From Lysobacteraceae bacterium (GTDB lineage: Bacteria > Bdellovibrionota > UBA1018 > JAGTJX01), in assembly GCA_023657465.1 (NCBI GenBank), contig JAGTJX010000003.1:71436-135435 (forward strand): a stretch of 64,000 bases of DNA, in the 5' to 3' direction. Below, in pieces: positions 1 through 9,738 of the stretch (position 1 is the stretch's first letter; each line of letters begins with the position of its first letter). Made by a program: the position numbers and the translations under genes. The notes below the pieces were generated by a model. That model did not search any database. It saw only the letters and a program-made list of their open reading frames with translations, and had not been told where the DNA came from.

Positions 1-662
1 TCAGAAAACATTTTCCAGACGCAGATGTTTTCCCAACCTTTGATCCTAGGAAAGATCGCATCCGAGATCGCATGATCGAACGAGAAGCACAGACTGTTGA
101 AAAGCTTAAACCAGCGATAAATCTTCCAAAACCCTGGGGAGTTTTAGGCAGTGTGTGGCCTTCTGATTTACCGATACTGATGAACGTTCTGAAGAAGACT
201 AAGGATACGATCTGGGTCGTGCCTCATGATCTCTCAACTAAGAACTTGGATAAGATCATGAGTTATTTACCTTCTGATCTTACGGTGATCTGGAGCAAGT
301 GGAGCGATCGCAAGATTGAAGCACCACAATTCATCATCGTCGATCAATTCGGCTGGCTTGCTGAGCTCTATTCTCTCGCCTCATGGGCTTACGTCGGTGG
401 AGGATTCGGTCAGGGTATTCATAGTACGCTTGAGCCCGGAGTTCTGGGAGTTCCTGTCAGTTCGGGGCCAAAAAGAGTGGCTGAATTCTCAGAGACAGAA
501 TGGCTCTCAGCCCAAAACATCCTTACGATCGTTAAGAAGCCAAAAGACTTTGAGTTGTGGCGTGAGTCTCTCACTATTAGTGATGCGAAGCGTTCGTTTA
601 CAGAGATTGAAGGTGGAACCCAAAAAGTAGTAGACTGGATCAAGGAGAAACTATGGAAGTGA
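1..662 (+). CDS. waaA: Kdo transferase (lipid A Kdo transferase), 5' end outside window
   Basis: C-terminal ~220 residues of a 3-deoxy-D-manno-octulosonate transferase, which adds Kdo from CMP-Kdo to lipid IVA at the inner face of the cytoplasmic membrane. The frame is open to the first base, so the start and the N-terminal acceptor domain are missing. The GT-B donor half is visible: a segment beginning at the VLGSVWPSD residues, then LAELYSLAS, the glycine run YVGGGF and the [10 protein letters not shown] donor-site segment typical of KdtA/WaaA. The stop overlaps the next gene by 10 nt, making it the first visible member of an overlapping operon. Family call is confident; the rest of the gene cannot be judged. 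Confidence 0.85.
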   Translation, partial: RKHFPDADVFPTFDPRKDRIRDRMIEREAQTVEKLKPAINLPKPWGVLGSVWPSDLPILMNVLKKTKDTIWVVPHDLSTKNLDKIMSYLPSDLTVIWSKWSDRKIEAPQFIIVDQFGWLAELYSLASWAYVGGGFGQGIHSTLEPGVLGVPVSSGPKRVAEFSETEWLSAQNILTIVKKPKDFELWRESLTISDAKRSFTEIEGGTQKVVDWIKEKLWK

Positions 663-1048
663 TGCTAAGAGTGCGAATGAGCGCTTATGATGGACATTAT
701 GCAGGCGGATTAGTCGATGGAGCTAGAATGCTAGGGCTCTTCGGAGATGTTGCTACTGAGCTACTGATTAGACTCGATGGCGATGAAGGATTGTTCCGTG
801 CGTACGAATCAGTAGAGTTCTTGGCTCCTGTGTTCGTCGGTGATTATATCGAAGTCGTTGGCAAAATCGTCAAGACTGGTAAAACTTCTCGTACGATGGA
901 GTTCGAAGCAAGGAAAGTCATCACTCCACAACCCCAAGACAAAGGCGGGAAGGCAGTATCTTCCGCAGAAATACTGAAGAATCCCATCATTGTTTGCAAA
1001 GCCAAAGGCACTTGCGTGACACCACTTGAGTTACAAAGAAATGGGTAA
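653..1048 (+). CDS. kal: Kal-like 3-aminobutyryl-CoA ammonia-lyase (hotdog fold)
   Basis: 131 residues, the usual size of Kal, a single-hotdog enzyme that removes ammonia from 3-aminobutyryl-CoA (lysine fermentation) or adds it to an enoyl-CoA. The N-terminal [14 protein letters not shown] segment, [15 protein letters not shown], the [11 protein letters not shown] stretch and the late KAKGTC motif match what I recall of Kal/beta-alanyl-CoA ammonia-lyase proteins almost throughout. It starts inside the Kdo transferase gene and overlaps the next gene by 8 nt, so it is probably co-translated. No other lysine-fermentation gene is visible, so the physiological substrate is uncertain; a CoA-ester role within this envelope operon is possible. 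Confidence 0.75.
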   Translation: MEVMLRVRMSAYDGHYAGGLVDGARMLGLFGDVATELLIRLDGDEGLFRAYESVEFLAPVFVGDYIEVVGKIVKTGKTSRTMEFEARKVITPQPQDKGGKAVSSAEILKNPIIVCKAKGTCVTPLELQRNG

Positions 1049-2429
1049 AGAGTCTGCTGAATCCGTTGTGATTTTGGGAGTAGATCCTGGCGCCGTGATG
1101 GCGGGTATCTGGCTCGCCAAAACGGGGTTCGATGTCACTTGGATTCCTGAGAAGCAGACTCATTCCAAAGAATCAAGTGCGCTCATTCCCGTGTCTCCAC
1201 TCCTCACCGATTGGTTGAAGAGCGTAGGCATTGATCTGAAGCTCCCTCACGATAATGCTCTCGGTTATGAGCCCATGTGGTTGACAAAAGAACACCGAGT
1301 TCAATGGAAACAAAACAAGAAACTTCAGCTCTTCGATCATCTGCAAGAATGGGGTGATGCCAAGACGAATGAAATGCAAGCTTGGAGATATGACTACGAA
1401 GATAGAAAAACAAAAGAACAAAATTTCTGGAAATCTTGGCCAAGATTGCAAACAGGAAGATTCACCAATAAAAATATATTATCTAAATTCTTCTCGCCTC
1501 AAGTTTTGAAAGATGATGGAAAGCAATTCTGGAAAACACAACTCAATCATGATTGGACCAAGGTTCTACATGAAAGTGGAGATTCAAGAGGTTTCGCTTG
1601 GAGATCTGAATCGTATTACCTTCCGGATTATGTAGTACTTCTTCAGGAAAAACTAAAAACTACTGCCCTTCACTTTGGTGTAAAAATCATTGATGAACCA
1701 ATCATCGCTGTTCACTCGAGAAAAAGTGATGTGATTGAAGTTCATTTTGAAAAAAGAATTCAATCCTTCAGAAGTCTCATTCTAGGAATGCCTTGGAATG
1801 AGTTTTCAGACAGGCTTGTTCATCTCGCAACTTACCTTGAGAATCGTCCTCCAGTATTTTGGAAGTTCAAAACTGAAGCGATCGTACACCGCGAAGCGAT
1901 TCCTTCTCATCTTTCTCCCTGGTTAATATGGACAGAGGCAGATGCACCTTCTCTTAAGATTCACTTCGATCAATCTCAAGATCCAGTTCAGATCACACTT
2001 GAAACTTCACTTCCTATGAACGACGAAAGCTTGGATCCATCAAGACTCAAGCAGATTTCTGGTCGTATGTTTAGGAAGCTCAACGAGTTCATTCCTTATC
2101 TTGAGTTTCATTTGGTACGCGTGAATCCTGATTTCAGAAACATGAAAGATCTCGAAGATGTGAAGACTCTCATTCCTTATGAAAAGGTTTCTCAAATTCC
2201 AAAATCTCTTCATGAATTCTCAAATACTTCTCTCGGAATTAAAACCAAAATTCCAGGTATCTATCGCTGTAATGGAGAATCATTCTCTAGCCTTGGATAT
2301 TTGAGTAGTTGGGTATCCGCTCTGAAGATTCATGCGAAGTTTGTCTCCAAAGAAAAGTCTTGGGATTCATCTCCTAGAGTGAAGTCCTATACCGAACTCT
2401 GGCCTCTGAGCGAGAGGACAGGTGAGTGA
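1041..2429 (+). CDS. hypothetical protein with degenerate FAD/NAD-binding N-terminus
   Basis: About 462 residues. ATG at 1041 is chosen over an upstream TTG at 1026; it overlaps the end of the preceding gene. The N-terminus ([23 protein letters not shown]) has the beta-alpha-beta shape of a Rossmann dinucleotide fold, but the glycine signature is degenerate (GVDPGA instead of GxGxxG). A second region around residues 205-260 ([20 protein letters not shown] followed by a strand-rich stretch) resembles the substrate/FAD part of amine-oxidase-like flavoproteins. I do not recognise a specific enzyme. Its place between Kal and a glycosyltransferase in one overlapping operon suggests an envelope-related role; this is inference. 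Confidence 0.5.
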   Translation: MGKESAESVVILGVDPGAVMAGIWLAKTGFDVTWIPEKQTHSKESSALIPVSPLLTDWLKSVGIDLKLPHDNALGYEPMWLTKEHRVQWKQNKKLQLFDHLQEWGDAKTNEMQAWRYDYEDRKTKEQNFWKSWPRLQTGRFTNKNILSKFFSPQVLKDDGKQFWKTQLNHDWTKVLHESGDSRGFAWRSESYYLPDYVVLLQEKLKTTALHFGVKIIDEPIIAVHSRKSDVIEVHFEKRIQSFRSLILGMPWNEFSDRLVHLATYLENRPPVFWKFKTEAIVHREAIPSHLSPWLIWTEADAPSLKIHFDQSQDPVQITLETSLPMNDESLDPSRLKQISGRMFRKLNEFIPYLEFHLVRVNPDFRNMKDLEDVKTLIPYEKVSQIPKSLHEFSNTSLGIKTKIPGIYRCNGESFSSLGYLSSWVSALKIHAKFVSKEKSWDSSPRVKSYTELWPLSERTGE

Positions 2430-3364
2430 AGGTACTTCTTTTCCATCCATGCCAGTTACCGCCAAAGGATTACGGTGGTGTGGAGCGGGTGGTGCTCTGG
2501 CTTGCACAAGGTCTATTTGAGCGAGGTCATGAAGTGACTATCGCTGCATTCCCAGATTCAAAGTTACCTCAGGGTGTGAATCTCTTGCCTGTTGAACCTA
2601 CTAATAAAAACGCAAATTTGCTTCTCGCATTAAAACTAAACCAAAAACTCAATTACGATATAGTTCATTTTATGGCTCCTCCAGAAGAAGGAGTGATTGA
2701 GAAACTAGGAATTCCTTCCGTCACGACCATTCATGGCAATGGCGTAGAGGGAGAAGTTTTTCCGAAGAACTCTATTTTTCTTTCACAAGATCATGCCCGT
2801 AGGCATGGTTCCCAGAGATTTGTTTATAACGGGATTAATCCTGATGAGTACAAGATTTCGATTAAGAAGTCGGATTCTTTTCTATTCCTCTCTAAGACGA
2901 GTTGGAAAGTGAAGAACCTCCGAGGAGCGATTCGATATTGCAAAGAAGCTCGAGTGATTCTCAAGATCGCTGGTGGTAATAGACCTTATATAGAAAGAGT
3001 GAAGGCTTGGCTCAGTGGCTTCAGTTGGGAAGGTGCAGTTACAGGAGCGAAGAAAGCAGAACTTCTTTCCGAAGCTCAGGCACTAATTTTCCCAATAATC
3101 TGGGATGAGCCATTCGGACTAGTCGTCATTGAAGCATTAATGAGTGGCACTCCGGTCATCGCTCGTTCGCGTGGCAGTCTCACTGAGCTTGTGACGAATG
3201 AAGTAGGTGTACTTTGTAAGTCAGATGAAGAGTTTGTCCATGCGTTGAAGAATCCGCCTCGTATGAGTCCTGAGGTCTTAAGATCGTACGCAATCGAAAA
3301 ATTTTCTCATAGACGTATGGCCGAAAACTATGAAAAGAGCTATAAAGAGGCAATTTCATCATGA
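2426..3364 (+). CDS. GT4-family glycosyltransferase
   Basis: 312-residue GT-B glycosyltransferase (group 1). The N-terminus has the YGGVERVVLWLAQGL acceptor-side motif typical of GT4 enzymes; the C-terminal donor domain shows FLSKTSWKVKN, then WDEPFGLVVIEALMSGTPVIA, the EPFGLxxxEAxxxGxP signature that binds the nucleotide sugar. It starts with GTG overlapping the previous stop by 4 nt. Position behind Kdo transferase suggests an LPS or glycolipid sugar transfer at the cytoplasmic face; the sugar and acceptor cannot be told from sequence. Confidence 0.8.
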   Translation: MKVLLFHPCQLPPKDYGGVERVVLWLAQGLFERGHEVTIAAFPDSKLPQGVNLLPVEPTNKNANLLLALKLNQKLNYDIVHFMAPPEEGVIEKLGIPSVTTIHGNGVEGEVFPKNSIFLSQDHARRHGSQRFVYNGINPDEYKISIKKSDSFLFLSKTSWKVKNLRGAIRYCKEARVILKIAGGNRPYIERVKAWLSGFSWEGAVTGAKKAELLSEAQALIFPIIWDEPFGLVVIEALMSGTPVIARSRGSLTELVTNEVGVLCKSDEEFVHALKNPPRMSPEVLRSYAIEKFSHRRMAENYEKSYKEAISS

Positions 3365-4668
3365 TTGAAAGATACACTTTACCTGAAATGAAAGCGATTT
3401 GGAGTGATGAGAATCGCTATAGGAAGTGGCTAGTAGTAGAACTCGAAGTCTGCTCACATCTCGCAAAAACGAGAGTCATCCCTAAGCAGCAGGGGAGTGA
3501 ACTCAAATTAAAACTAGAGAAACTCATTCGAAAGGGAATCGATGTCTCAAAAATCCATGAACATGAAAAAGTATTAAAACACGATCTCATTGCTTTCACA
3601 ACGACTGTAGCTGAATCCGTAGGTCCTCTCTCTCGTTGGGTACACTTTGGACTCACTTCTTCAGATGTCATTGACTCCGCTCAAGCACTTGTGATGTTAG
3701 AGGCTAACGAGATTCTGATGAGTGGTCTTGAAAAATTAAAAAAAGAGCTCATTAAGAAAGCCAATCAAACCAAAAATTTACCCACCATCGGACGCAGTCA
3801 TGGAATCAACGCTGAGCCTACAGCGTTTGGTTTAAAGTTTTTAGGTTTCTATGCTGAATGCGAACGTGCAATCACAAGGTTGAAAGCAGCTCATGGAAGC
3901 TTAAGCTACGGCAAACTCTCAGGGGCGGTAGGAGTGAATGCTCATTTCTCTCCTCGTGAAGAATCTCAGATGCTTAAGAATATTGGGTTGAAGCGTGAAA
4001 CAGTCTCTACTCAAGTGGTGCCTCGTGATCGTCACGCTGAGTGGATGAATGCGATAGCGCTTACAGGAGCCACTCTTGAGCGTATGGCCATTGAGTTTAG
4101 ACATCTTCAGAGAAGTGAAGTGAGTGAAGTCATCGAAGGTTTCACCAAAGGTCAGAAAGGATCCAGTGCCATGCCTCATAAGCGCAATCCGATTTCTGCA
4201 GAGAACATTACCGGATGTGCGCGGCTCTTAAGATCATACGCACAAGCTAGTTTAGAGAACGTAGCGCTCTGGCACGAGAGAGACATCTCTCACTCTTCAG
4301 TAGAGAGAGTGATCCTTCCTGATGCAACTATTCTTCTAGATTACTCTTTAAATCGCATGACGAAACTCGTTCTGGGTTTAGAGATCGACCGTAAGCAAGT
4401 CGAGAAAAACCTAAAGAGTGCTGGGACAGTATCGTTCTCAGGTCACTTCCTGCTCGCACTTGTGAGAAAAGGTGCCGCAAGAGAAGACGCTTATTATTGG
4501 GTTCAATCCTGTGCTCATGAGAGTCTCAAAACAGGTAAGCCAATGACTAGATTCTTAGAGAAGCATGCTGAGATTAAGAAGTATTTAAAGCCCTCAGAGA
4601 TCAAAACTTTGGGATCGCTCAAGTATCAGTTGAGACATGTCGGTGATATTTTTAGTCTCTGTAAGTAG
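3361..4668 (+). CDS. purB: adenylosuccinate lyase
   Basis: 435 residues, normal for PurB, which cleaves SAICAR and adenylosuccinate to release fumarate in purine synthesis. The fumarase/aspartase superfamily signature GSSAMPHKRNP lies near residue 266, with HFGLTSSDV near 96 and TIGRSHG near 141 supplying active-site histidine and binding residues. The ATG overlaps the glycosyltransferase stop by 4 nt, so purine synthesis is translationally coupled to an envelope operon. The stop directly abuts the stop of the convergent gene at 4669. All signature residues are present. Confidence 0.95.
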   Translation: MIERYTLPEMKAIWSDENRYRKWLVVELEVCSHLAKTRVIPKQQGSELKLKLEKLIRKGIDVSKIHEHEKVLKHDLIAFTTTVAESVGPLSRWVHFGLTSSDVIDSAQALVMLEANEILMSGLEKLKKELIKKANQTKNLPTIGRSHGINAEPTAFGLKFLGFYAECERAITRLKAAHGSLSYGKLSGAVGVNAHFSPREESQMLKNIGLKRETVSTQVVPRDRHAEWMNAIALTGATLERMAIEFRHLQRSEVSEVIEGFTKGQKGSSAMPHKRNPISAENITGCARLLRSYAQASLENVALWHERDISHSSVERVILPDATILLDYSLNRMTKLVLGLEIDRKQVEKNLKSAGTVSFSGHFLLALVRKGAAREDAYYWVQSCAHESLKTGKPMTRFLEKHAEIKKYLKPSEIKTLGSLKYQLRHVGDIFSLCK

Positions 4669-6171
4669 TTAACCTTTAGCAGCTGTTAAGAAGTCGAGTA
4701 GGAATTGCTGTTTCTTAATATAAATATCTAGAATGTTTTTTACTTTCTTACGGGTCCTATCGTCAGTTGTGTAGGCAAGTACCATTATTCTTCCTTCTTC
4801 TTCTTCACTCTCAAAGTGATCTGCAACGACTTCAATGGTTGTTTCATTCTTAGTTTTTCCTTCAGTCATGCATACATCAATATTGAGCAAGTCTGATAGG
4901 TTTACTGAACCCGCTGGGATATCCAGTATAATATTGTGATCTTGAACTTCTATCAGTTCAACAAGAATAGGTGGATTAATGTCGACACTATTCTTTTGTT
5001 TGACGAATAGTTCAAGCTTGAGAGTCTCCATTGCATCGGCTCCAGCCTTCCAAGGGAGTTCTTCTTCGTCTTGTCTAGCATCTTTCAAAGAACCTGTGTT
5101 GAAATCTCGATACATCTGATCATCATTGATTGAAGAATCTTTGGGTGCTTCCTGAGTAACATCTGCAGGGTGTGTTTTATCTAATTCCTCATCGATGAGA
5201 TCGTCGAACGCCGATGATTTTTTCTTCTCATCTTTGAAGGTCTTGAGGTTATCGATAGTTTTCTGTATTGCTTCTAGGAAGTTATTTCCATGTTTAGAGT
5301 TTTCTGTAATGAGAAGTCTTTTTGGATCCTCGCTGATCATTCTGTAAGCGGTCGGCTCATTCTCGACGTAATATGCAAGTACGGGTTGACGACTGACAAG
5401 TGACCAGAGGTTGTCCTTCCAAGAAAACTCAGGTTCACGTCCGAAGAATATCCAGCGGCCCTCACTGACTTTGAATGTATCAAGGAATTGCGGTCCTACC
5501 TTCCATTCCCAGCCTTGTTTCTTGCCAAGAGTAAGCTCACTCTTCTCCCAGCTACCACTAGCAGGGCCAGGACCCAGGATCTGAATGAGCCATTGACCCA
5601 AAACATTTCTAATATTTTTTTTATTAGTGATGAGCCAGAAGTCACTTGAGTGATCCAGTTGCTTGTCCCAAGAGATAACTGTTTTTCCATCTTGATTATT
5701 CTTTGCCGCTATTTTTGAGAGAGACTTTTTTGAGACATCGGAGCCGCTGAGTTCTGCATCTTTTACAAGACGGTTATGCGCTTGACGGGCAAGTTTGATA
5801 TAATTATTGAGTTTGAAATTGAATTCTTTCTTTCCGACTTTAAAATCCAGAACTTCAAAACAGCCTTTGCCTTTGAGCATGAGGGGAATTTTCTCATGAG
5901 CGAGTTTATTGATGGCAATCACTCGTAGTGTTCCTGCTGTTATTTCAGGTGAAGTAGTTTCTAATAAACTCATTAAACTCACTAAGTCAGACTTCTCACT
6001 TACACAGATCAGGCAGACTGCAATGCTAGCCTTCTGAGTTTGAAGTACAGCAGCAGCAATGGTATTTGTTTTAAGAAACTCTATATTTTCTAGATCTTTT
6101 GAATATACTTCAAGTTCTGCAAGAGAAGGCGGAGCGTTTTCAGGGATGCAGACAATCAAGGATGTTTTCAC
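4669..6171 (-). CDS. hypothetical acidic protein, possible receiver-like N-terminus
   Basis: 500 residues from a GTG start without a clear ribosome binding site. No family recognised with certainty. Residues 1-130 alternate hydrophobic strands and helices (LIVCIPENAPP, SIAVCLICVS, LRVIAINKLA) like a degenerate response-regulator receiver domain lacking the phosphoacceptor motif; the middle is lysine-, aspartate- and glutamate-rich and probably disordered; the last ~120 residues are strand-rich and could be a PilZ-like barrel, though the RxxxR and D/NxSxxG motifs are absent. No signal peptide, so probably cytoplasmic. Ends base-to-base with purB and lies downstream of the exported AAA+ gene, 30 bases from it, on the same strand. 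Confidence 0.5.
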   Translation of the reverse strand: MKTSLIVCIPENAPPSLAELEVYSKDLENIEFLKTNTIAAAVLQTQKASIAVCLICVSEKSDLVSLMSLLETTSPEITAGTLRVIAINKLAHEKIPLMLKGKGCFEVLDFKVGKKEFNFKLNNYIKLARQAHNRLVKDAELSGSDVSKKSLSKIAAKNNQDGKTVISWDKQLDHSSDFWLITNKKNIRNVLGQWLIQILGPGPASGSWEKSELTLGKKQGWEWKVGPQFLDTFKVSEGRWIFFGREPEFSWKDNLWSLVSRQPVLAYYVENEPTAYRMISEDPKRLLITENSKHGNNFLEAIQKTIDNLKTFKDEKKKSSAFDDLIDEELDKTHPADVTQEAPKDSSINDDQMYRDFNTGSLKDARQDEEELPWKAGADAMETLKLELFVKQKNSVDINPPILVELIEVQDHNIILDIPAGSVNLSDLLNIDVCMTEGKTKNETTIEVVADHFESEEEEGRIMVLAYTTDDRTRKKVKNILDIYIKKQQFLLDFLTAAKG

Positions 6172-6201
6172 GAATGAATAAAAATTTTAGCAGAAGTCAG
6201 C

Positions 6202-8835
6202 TTATCCGCCAATGGCTTTCTCACAAGGCTTCACTCCTTGACCGCTCACCCAAGGAGACCATTTTATTATAATTGGCTGAGTGGTTTGCTTTTTTGATTC
6301 ACTCATAACAATTTCACGTGCGATCCAGAGATCGAGTTGATCTTGTATGTATTCGCTAATGGTTCTGTAATCACTTTGGCCCTCAACGAATTGATTCATA
6401 TAGAACGCCATCATCTCTTTTTCATTTGAGAGAGTAATAGGGCGACTTTTCTTTCCTGAAGCAAACTTAATCGTTTTAGTAACGGCTTTCTTTAATGCAT
6501 CTTCAAACTCAGCGCGATTTGGGAGGTCAAGAGCTACAACAATTCCTGTACGTGAGATGAGAGGTTCTGCTATTCCTCCAGCGACGAGTGCTTTTCTAAG
6601 ATCATTGCTGGAGCGTTTTGGCTGAGTGGATTCTACATTTGATTTTCCACCAAAGCCTACAGGTTTGTAGGTCACGGCTCCTTGACCCGCATTCGTGGTC
6701 ATGAGGAATACAGCGTTGTGACATCTCACTTCTTCGAATACGAATTTGCCATAAGAATCTTTGAAATTAACAGTGAACTGTCCTGGTTGCAGCATCGAGA
6801 GAGCAGCATTTTGGACAGCAGGGTCAGCTTTCTCGATTTCATCAAAAGTGAAAATCGTTGCAGGACTCTTTAGTTGCGCCATATAGACTTCGTAGCGGAA
6901 TTCCTCTACAGAGTGAGGTGACTTGTATTTGTTCATCTCGATGAGTTTGTAATTGTAACCGAGAGCGACGCTCGAGAGCTTCGAGATGAATGTCTTACCT
7001 ACACCAGGAGGACCCATGAGAATCATACTATCCGCGTAGTCTTTGGAATGAACTCCAGCAAAACGTTTGAGCCACAGATCGAGAGTTTTGTTTATCGCTT
7101 CAGCTTGTCCGATGACTTCTTCCCTAAGAAGTTTTTCTAGTTTCTTAATGAGCTCTGAAGCCTTGGCAGAATCAAAGTTAGCTGGATCGAGGTTATAAGT
7201 TTTCTTCGTTGCTTCAAGAAGGGAGCCCATGTCAGCAACTCCTGCTTTCCAACTACCGCTGTTTCTTCCTTTGATTTGACCTGCAGCGAGTAAAAGATTG
7301 ATTGCAATTCTTGGCTGAGCTCCCGAGATGGAGTACTGATTGGAGAGCTCAATTGCTTTTTCGATAATAGCTTGTTCAGGGGCATCTTTGCCGATGAGTT
7401 TATAAGCATTTCTGATTGTTGTTAGAAGAACCTCTCCTGAGGGTGCGTGTGCTGTCACTTTTGTAAAACGTTGATTGAGTGCTGTATCAGTTGCATATGC
7501 ATTATCCCATTCATGGGGAGTGGAAGCCGCGATGAGACGGAGTAAACCAGTTTCTAATTCTGCTTTAATGGTGTTGAGATTGTTAGTAGTGTTGCCTTCG
7601 TATACACCTGCACCAGACATGGTATGAAACTCATCAATAAAATACGCTGGACGTACTTGTTGTGCATAAGAAATCAAGCTCTGCATACGAATTGCGTCTG
7701 AACCCACATATTTTGTACCCGCTACGAGCTTACTTGTAGATACAGCACGAATTTGAAGGGTGCGAGGTACATTGGGTAGAGTTCCCTTAGCAATTGCGCG
7801 TGCAAGTATTTTAATGAGTGTAGATTTTCCTACACCGGGATCTCCAATAAGTTTTACGCTTTTACCGTTTGCAAAAGTACTGAGAATATCCATATGGAAT
7901 TCAGAATAGATGTCGTTGATGTCAGCTTCAGTACCATTTTTAATTTTTTCTCTCTCGATTTCAACTAGATCAGGGAATTGCTCGTCCATCCATTGAGGTA
8001 CATTGATAGTTTTTTCTTGAGCATCTCTCACAATACTGAATTTCTGAGAATGCCCAATGAGATCAATTTCTGCATCAAACTGTCTTAAGTCGATTGCTCT
8101 TTCAACAGTATCGAATCTAAGAATTCCATCAACAATTCGACTGCGCTCAAAAGGATCTGGTGTCAGAGATCTATCAAAGAAAGATGAATTTAGGTTTTGA
8201 GTAACAATTAAAAATCTTCCTTTTTCATCAAAAAGCTTCAGAATGCTTTTATCGGATAGTTCTATTCTAAATTTTTTGCCTTCAAACTCAATGGTATTGT
8301 TTGATAATAGAGTTGCTTCTGTTTTCTTTTTGATTTTTATTGAGTTTTTTACTTCAGAGTCATTTGCTGCAACTGTAGGATTAGTTGAAGAATTGTTGAC
8401 GAAAATTTTAGGAAAATCTTGTAGTATTTTTTCTCTAATCGTTTCTACATAAATACTTTTTAAATTATTGTTTTTGTCAAAATATGTTGTTCCGATATCT
8501 GCCTTTAAAAGTTCGTCGCTCTTCACTGCCTCTAATTCAATATTATACTTCACTTCGCTCTTCGAGTCTTTGTCCTCGGAGTAGACTATTTTTTTAAAAT
8601 TAACATCTGTAAATAGCATGAACTGAGTCCATATATTGTCTCTTGGATCTTTAAATTCCAAATTAAGTACGGAGGTGTTTTTCTCAGATTTAACTTTTGC
8701 AGTGATTCTCACTCTCAGTTCTTCTTTTTCGATTCGTACTTTTACCATTCGCTCATAACGATGCTCTTGAGCAAAAGTAGAAGTGGTGATCCAGAAAGAC
8801 AACGCAGCAAGACTCAGGTGTATGAGAGGTTTCAT
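6202..8835 (-). CDS. ClpB/ClpA-like double-AAA+ ATPase with a signal peptide
   Basis: 877 residues from ATG at 8835 (a TTG lies one codon earlier). Two AAA+ modules are clear: NBD1 with Walker A GDPGVGKST near residue 330 and Walker B YFIDEFHTM; NBD2 with Walker A GPPGVGKT near 608, Walker B FTFDEIEKAD, and a C-terminal region resembling the Clp D2-small domain. The Clp N domain and the long coiled-coil M domain are not apparent; instead ~310 strand-rich residues come first. The N-terminus looks like a true Sec signal: Lys-Pro, then a hydrophobic stretch of about 19 residues and an Ala-Phe-Ala/Gln cleavage site. An exported ATP-dependent unfoldase would be unusual because periplasm lacks ATP. 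Probably in an operon with the two flanking minus-strand genes. Confidence 0.8.
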   Translation of the reverse strand: MKPLIHLSLAALSFWITTSTFAQEHRYERMVKVRIEKEELRVRITAKVKSEKNTSVLNLEFKDPRDNIWTQFMLFTDVNFKKIVYSEDKDSKSEVKYNIELEAVKSDELLKADIGTTYFDKNNNLKSIYVETIREKILQDFPKIFVNNSSTNPTVAANDSEVKNSIKIKKKTEATLLSNNTIEFEGKKFRIELSDKSILKLFDEKGRFLIVTQNLNSSFFDRSLTPDPFERSRIVDGILRFDTVERAIDLRQFDAEIDLIGHSQKFSIVRDAQEKTINVPQWMDEQFPDLVEIEREKIKNGTEADINDIYSEFHMDILSTFANGKSVKLIGDPGVGKSTLIKILARAIAKGTLPNVPRTLQIRAVSTSKLVAGTKYVGSDAIRMQSLISYAQQVRPAYFIDEFHTMSGAGVYEGNTTNNLNTIKAELETGLLRLIAASTPHEWDNAYATDTALNQRFTKVTAHAPSGEVLLTTIRNAYKLIGKDAPEQAIIEKAIELSNQYSISGAQPRIAINLLLAAGQIKGRNSGSWKAGVADMGSLLEATKKTYNLDPANFDSAKASELIKKLEKLLREEVIGQAEAINKTLDLWLKRFAGVHSKDYADSMILMGPPGVGKTFISKLSSVALGYNYKLIEMNKYKSPHSVEEFRYEVYMAQLKSPATIFTFDEIEKADPAVQNAALSMLQPGQFTVNFKDSYGKFVFEEVRCHNAVFLMTTNAGQGAVTYKPVGFGGKSNVESTQPKRSSNDLRKALVAGGIAEPLISRTGIVVALDLPNRAEFEDALKKAVTKTIKFASGKKSRPITLSNEKEMMAFYMNQFVEGQSDYRTISEYIQDQLDLWIAREIVMSESKKQTTQPIIIKWSPWVSGQGVKPCEKAIGG

Positions 8836-8923
8836 CAATCTCTTATCGGATAGATGCAGATAAAATAAAGTGTCAAAAAAATGACTTTTTATGAAATGAA
8901 ATTCAGCTCTGATCTAGTGCCAA

Positions 8924-9226
8924 TTAAAAAAAACTCTGAATGATTAACATGAGATTGTTCCTGCCTTCTTTGTCTAAGAAGATTATTGAAATGACTTGGC
9001 ATGCACCCATAAAATAAATGAGAGTAGTGTACGCTTGTACCCAAAGGTTTTTAGAAAACTCCTGCATTTGTATTTTCTCAGCAGTGTTCTGATGCTTTTG
9101 CTGGTGCTCTATGATTTCTTGAATCATTGCCTCATCACCTGCATTGGGATTGTTTGTAGCGAGTTGAGTAGGTGAAGTGTTAGCAAAGGGTGAGATATAT
9201 GCTGGGACGATTCTGATATTTGTCAT
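8924..9226 (-). CDS. small membrane-associated hypothetical protein
   Basis: 100 residues. The first ~55 are polar, with a Gln/His-rich helix (EIIEHQQKHQNTAEKIQMQEF); residues ~62-86 form one probable transmembrane helix (AYTTLIYFMGACQVISIIF), followed by a short tail with a second hydrophobic stretch. No family recognised. It lies 88 bases upstream of the exported AAA+ gene on the same strand and may be its operon partner or membrane tether; this is inference. Start has no strong ribosome binding site. Confidence 0.5.
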   Translation of the reverse strand: MTNIRIVPAYISPFANTSPTQLATNNPNAGDEAMIQEIIEHQQKHQNTAEKIQMQEFSKNLWVQAYTTLIYFMGACQVISIIFLDKEGRNNLMLIIQSFF

Positions 9227-9291
9227 ATGACTCTGAAGTGAGGCATTTTACGAGTTAACGCATAGAGCTCTAAAGGTTAAATAAACTTCCT

Positions 9292-9732
9292 ATGTTGAAA
9301 CAAGGTTTGTTCCTCCTTCTCCTCATCAGCCAAGTCTCTCAAGCAGAGGATTTCTCTCAATACCTCACGCCCGAACTTGAACAAGATAAAATCACAGCGC
9401 CACTCCATAAAAAATTAGAAAAAGTAAAAGCCAAAGCTGCAAAGACTAAGAAGCTTCATCGAGCATGGGCTGTCTGTATGGATACTGGAGCAGCAGCTGT
9501 TTATCATGCGATGGCAATTATCTGTACCGGCAGAGAGGGTGCATTCGCAGTAGTGGCTATTGGATTCGGGTTTTCACTTCATGCTCATTTGGGTCTCATG
9601 GTCGGTCATGGCTTTCCAGGTGACGGAACGTACTATGGATCATCAGCAGGTTTCTGGTTAGGAATTGGTGGCAATGGCATCAGTCTAGGTTTAGATATGA
9701 GTGTGAACTTTTATCAAGTGACTAGACTCTAA
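9292..9732 (+). CDS. exported glycine-rich hypothetical protein
   Basis: 146 residues with a signal peptide (MLKQG, then a Leu-rich core ending SQVSQA/E). After a charged helical linker (residues ~35-60) the last 85 residues are Gly/Ala/His-rich with alternating hydrophobic strands (VVAIGFGFSLHAHLG, GFWLGIGGNGISLGL), which looks like a small membrane-inserting or outer-membrane-associated domain. Two cysteines (near 62 and 78) could form a disulfide. No family recognised. It is divergent from the small membrane protein gene at 9226. Confidence 0.5.
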   Translation: MLKQGLFLLLLISQVSQAEDFSQYLTPELEQDKITAPLHKKLEKVKAKAAKTKKLHRAWAVCMDTGAAAVYHAMAIICTGREGAFAVVAIGFGFSLHAHLGLMVGHGFPGDGTYYGSSAGFWLGIGGNGISLGLDMSVNFYQVTRL

Positions 9733-9738
9733 TTAAAT

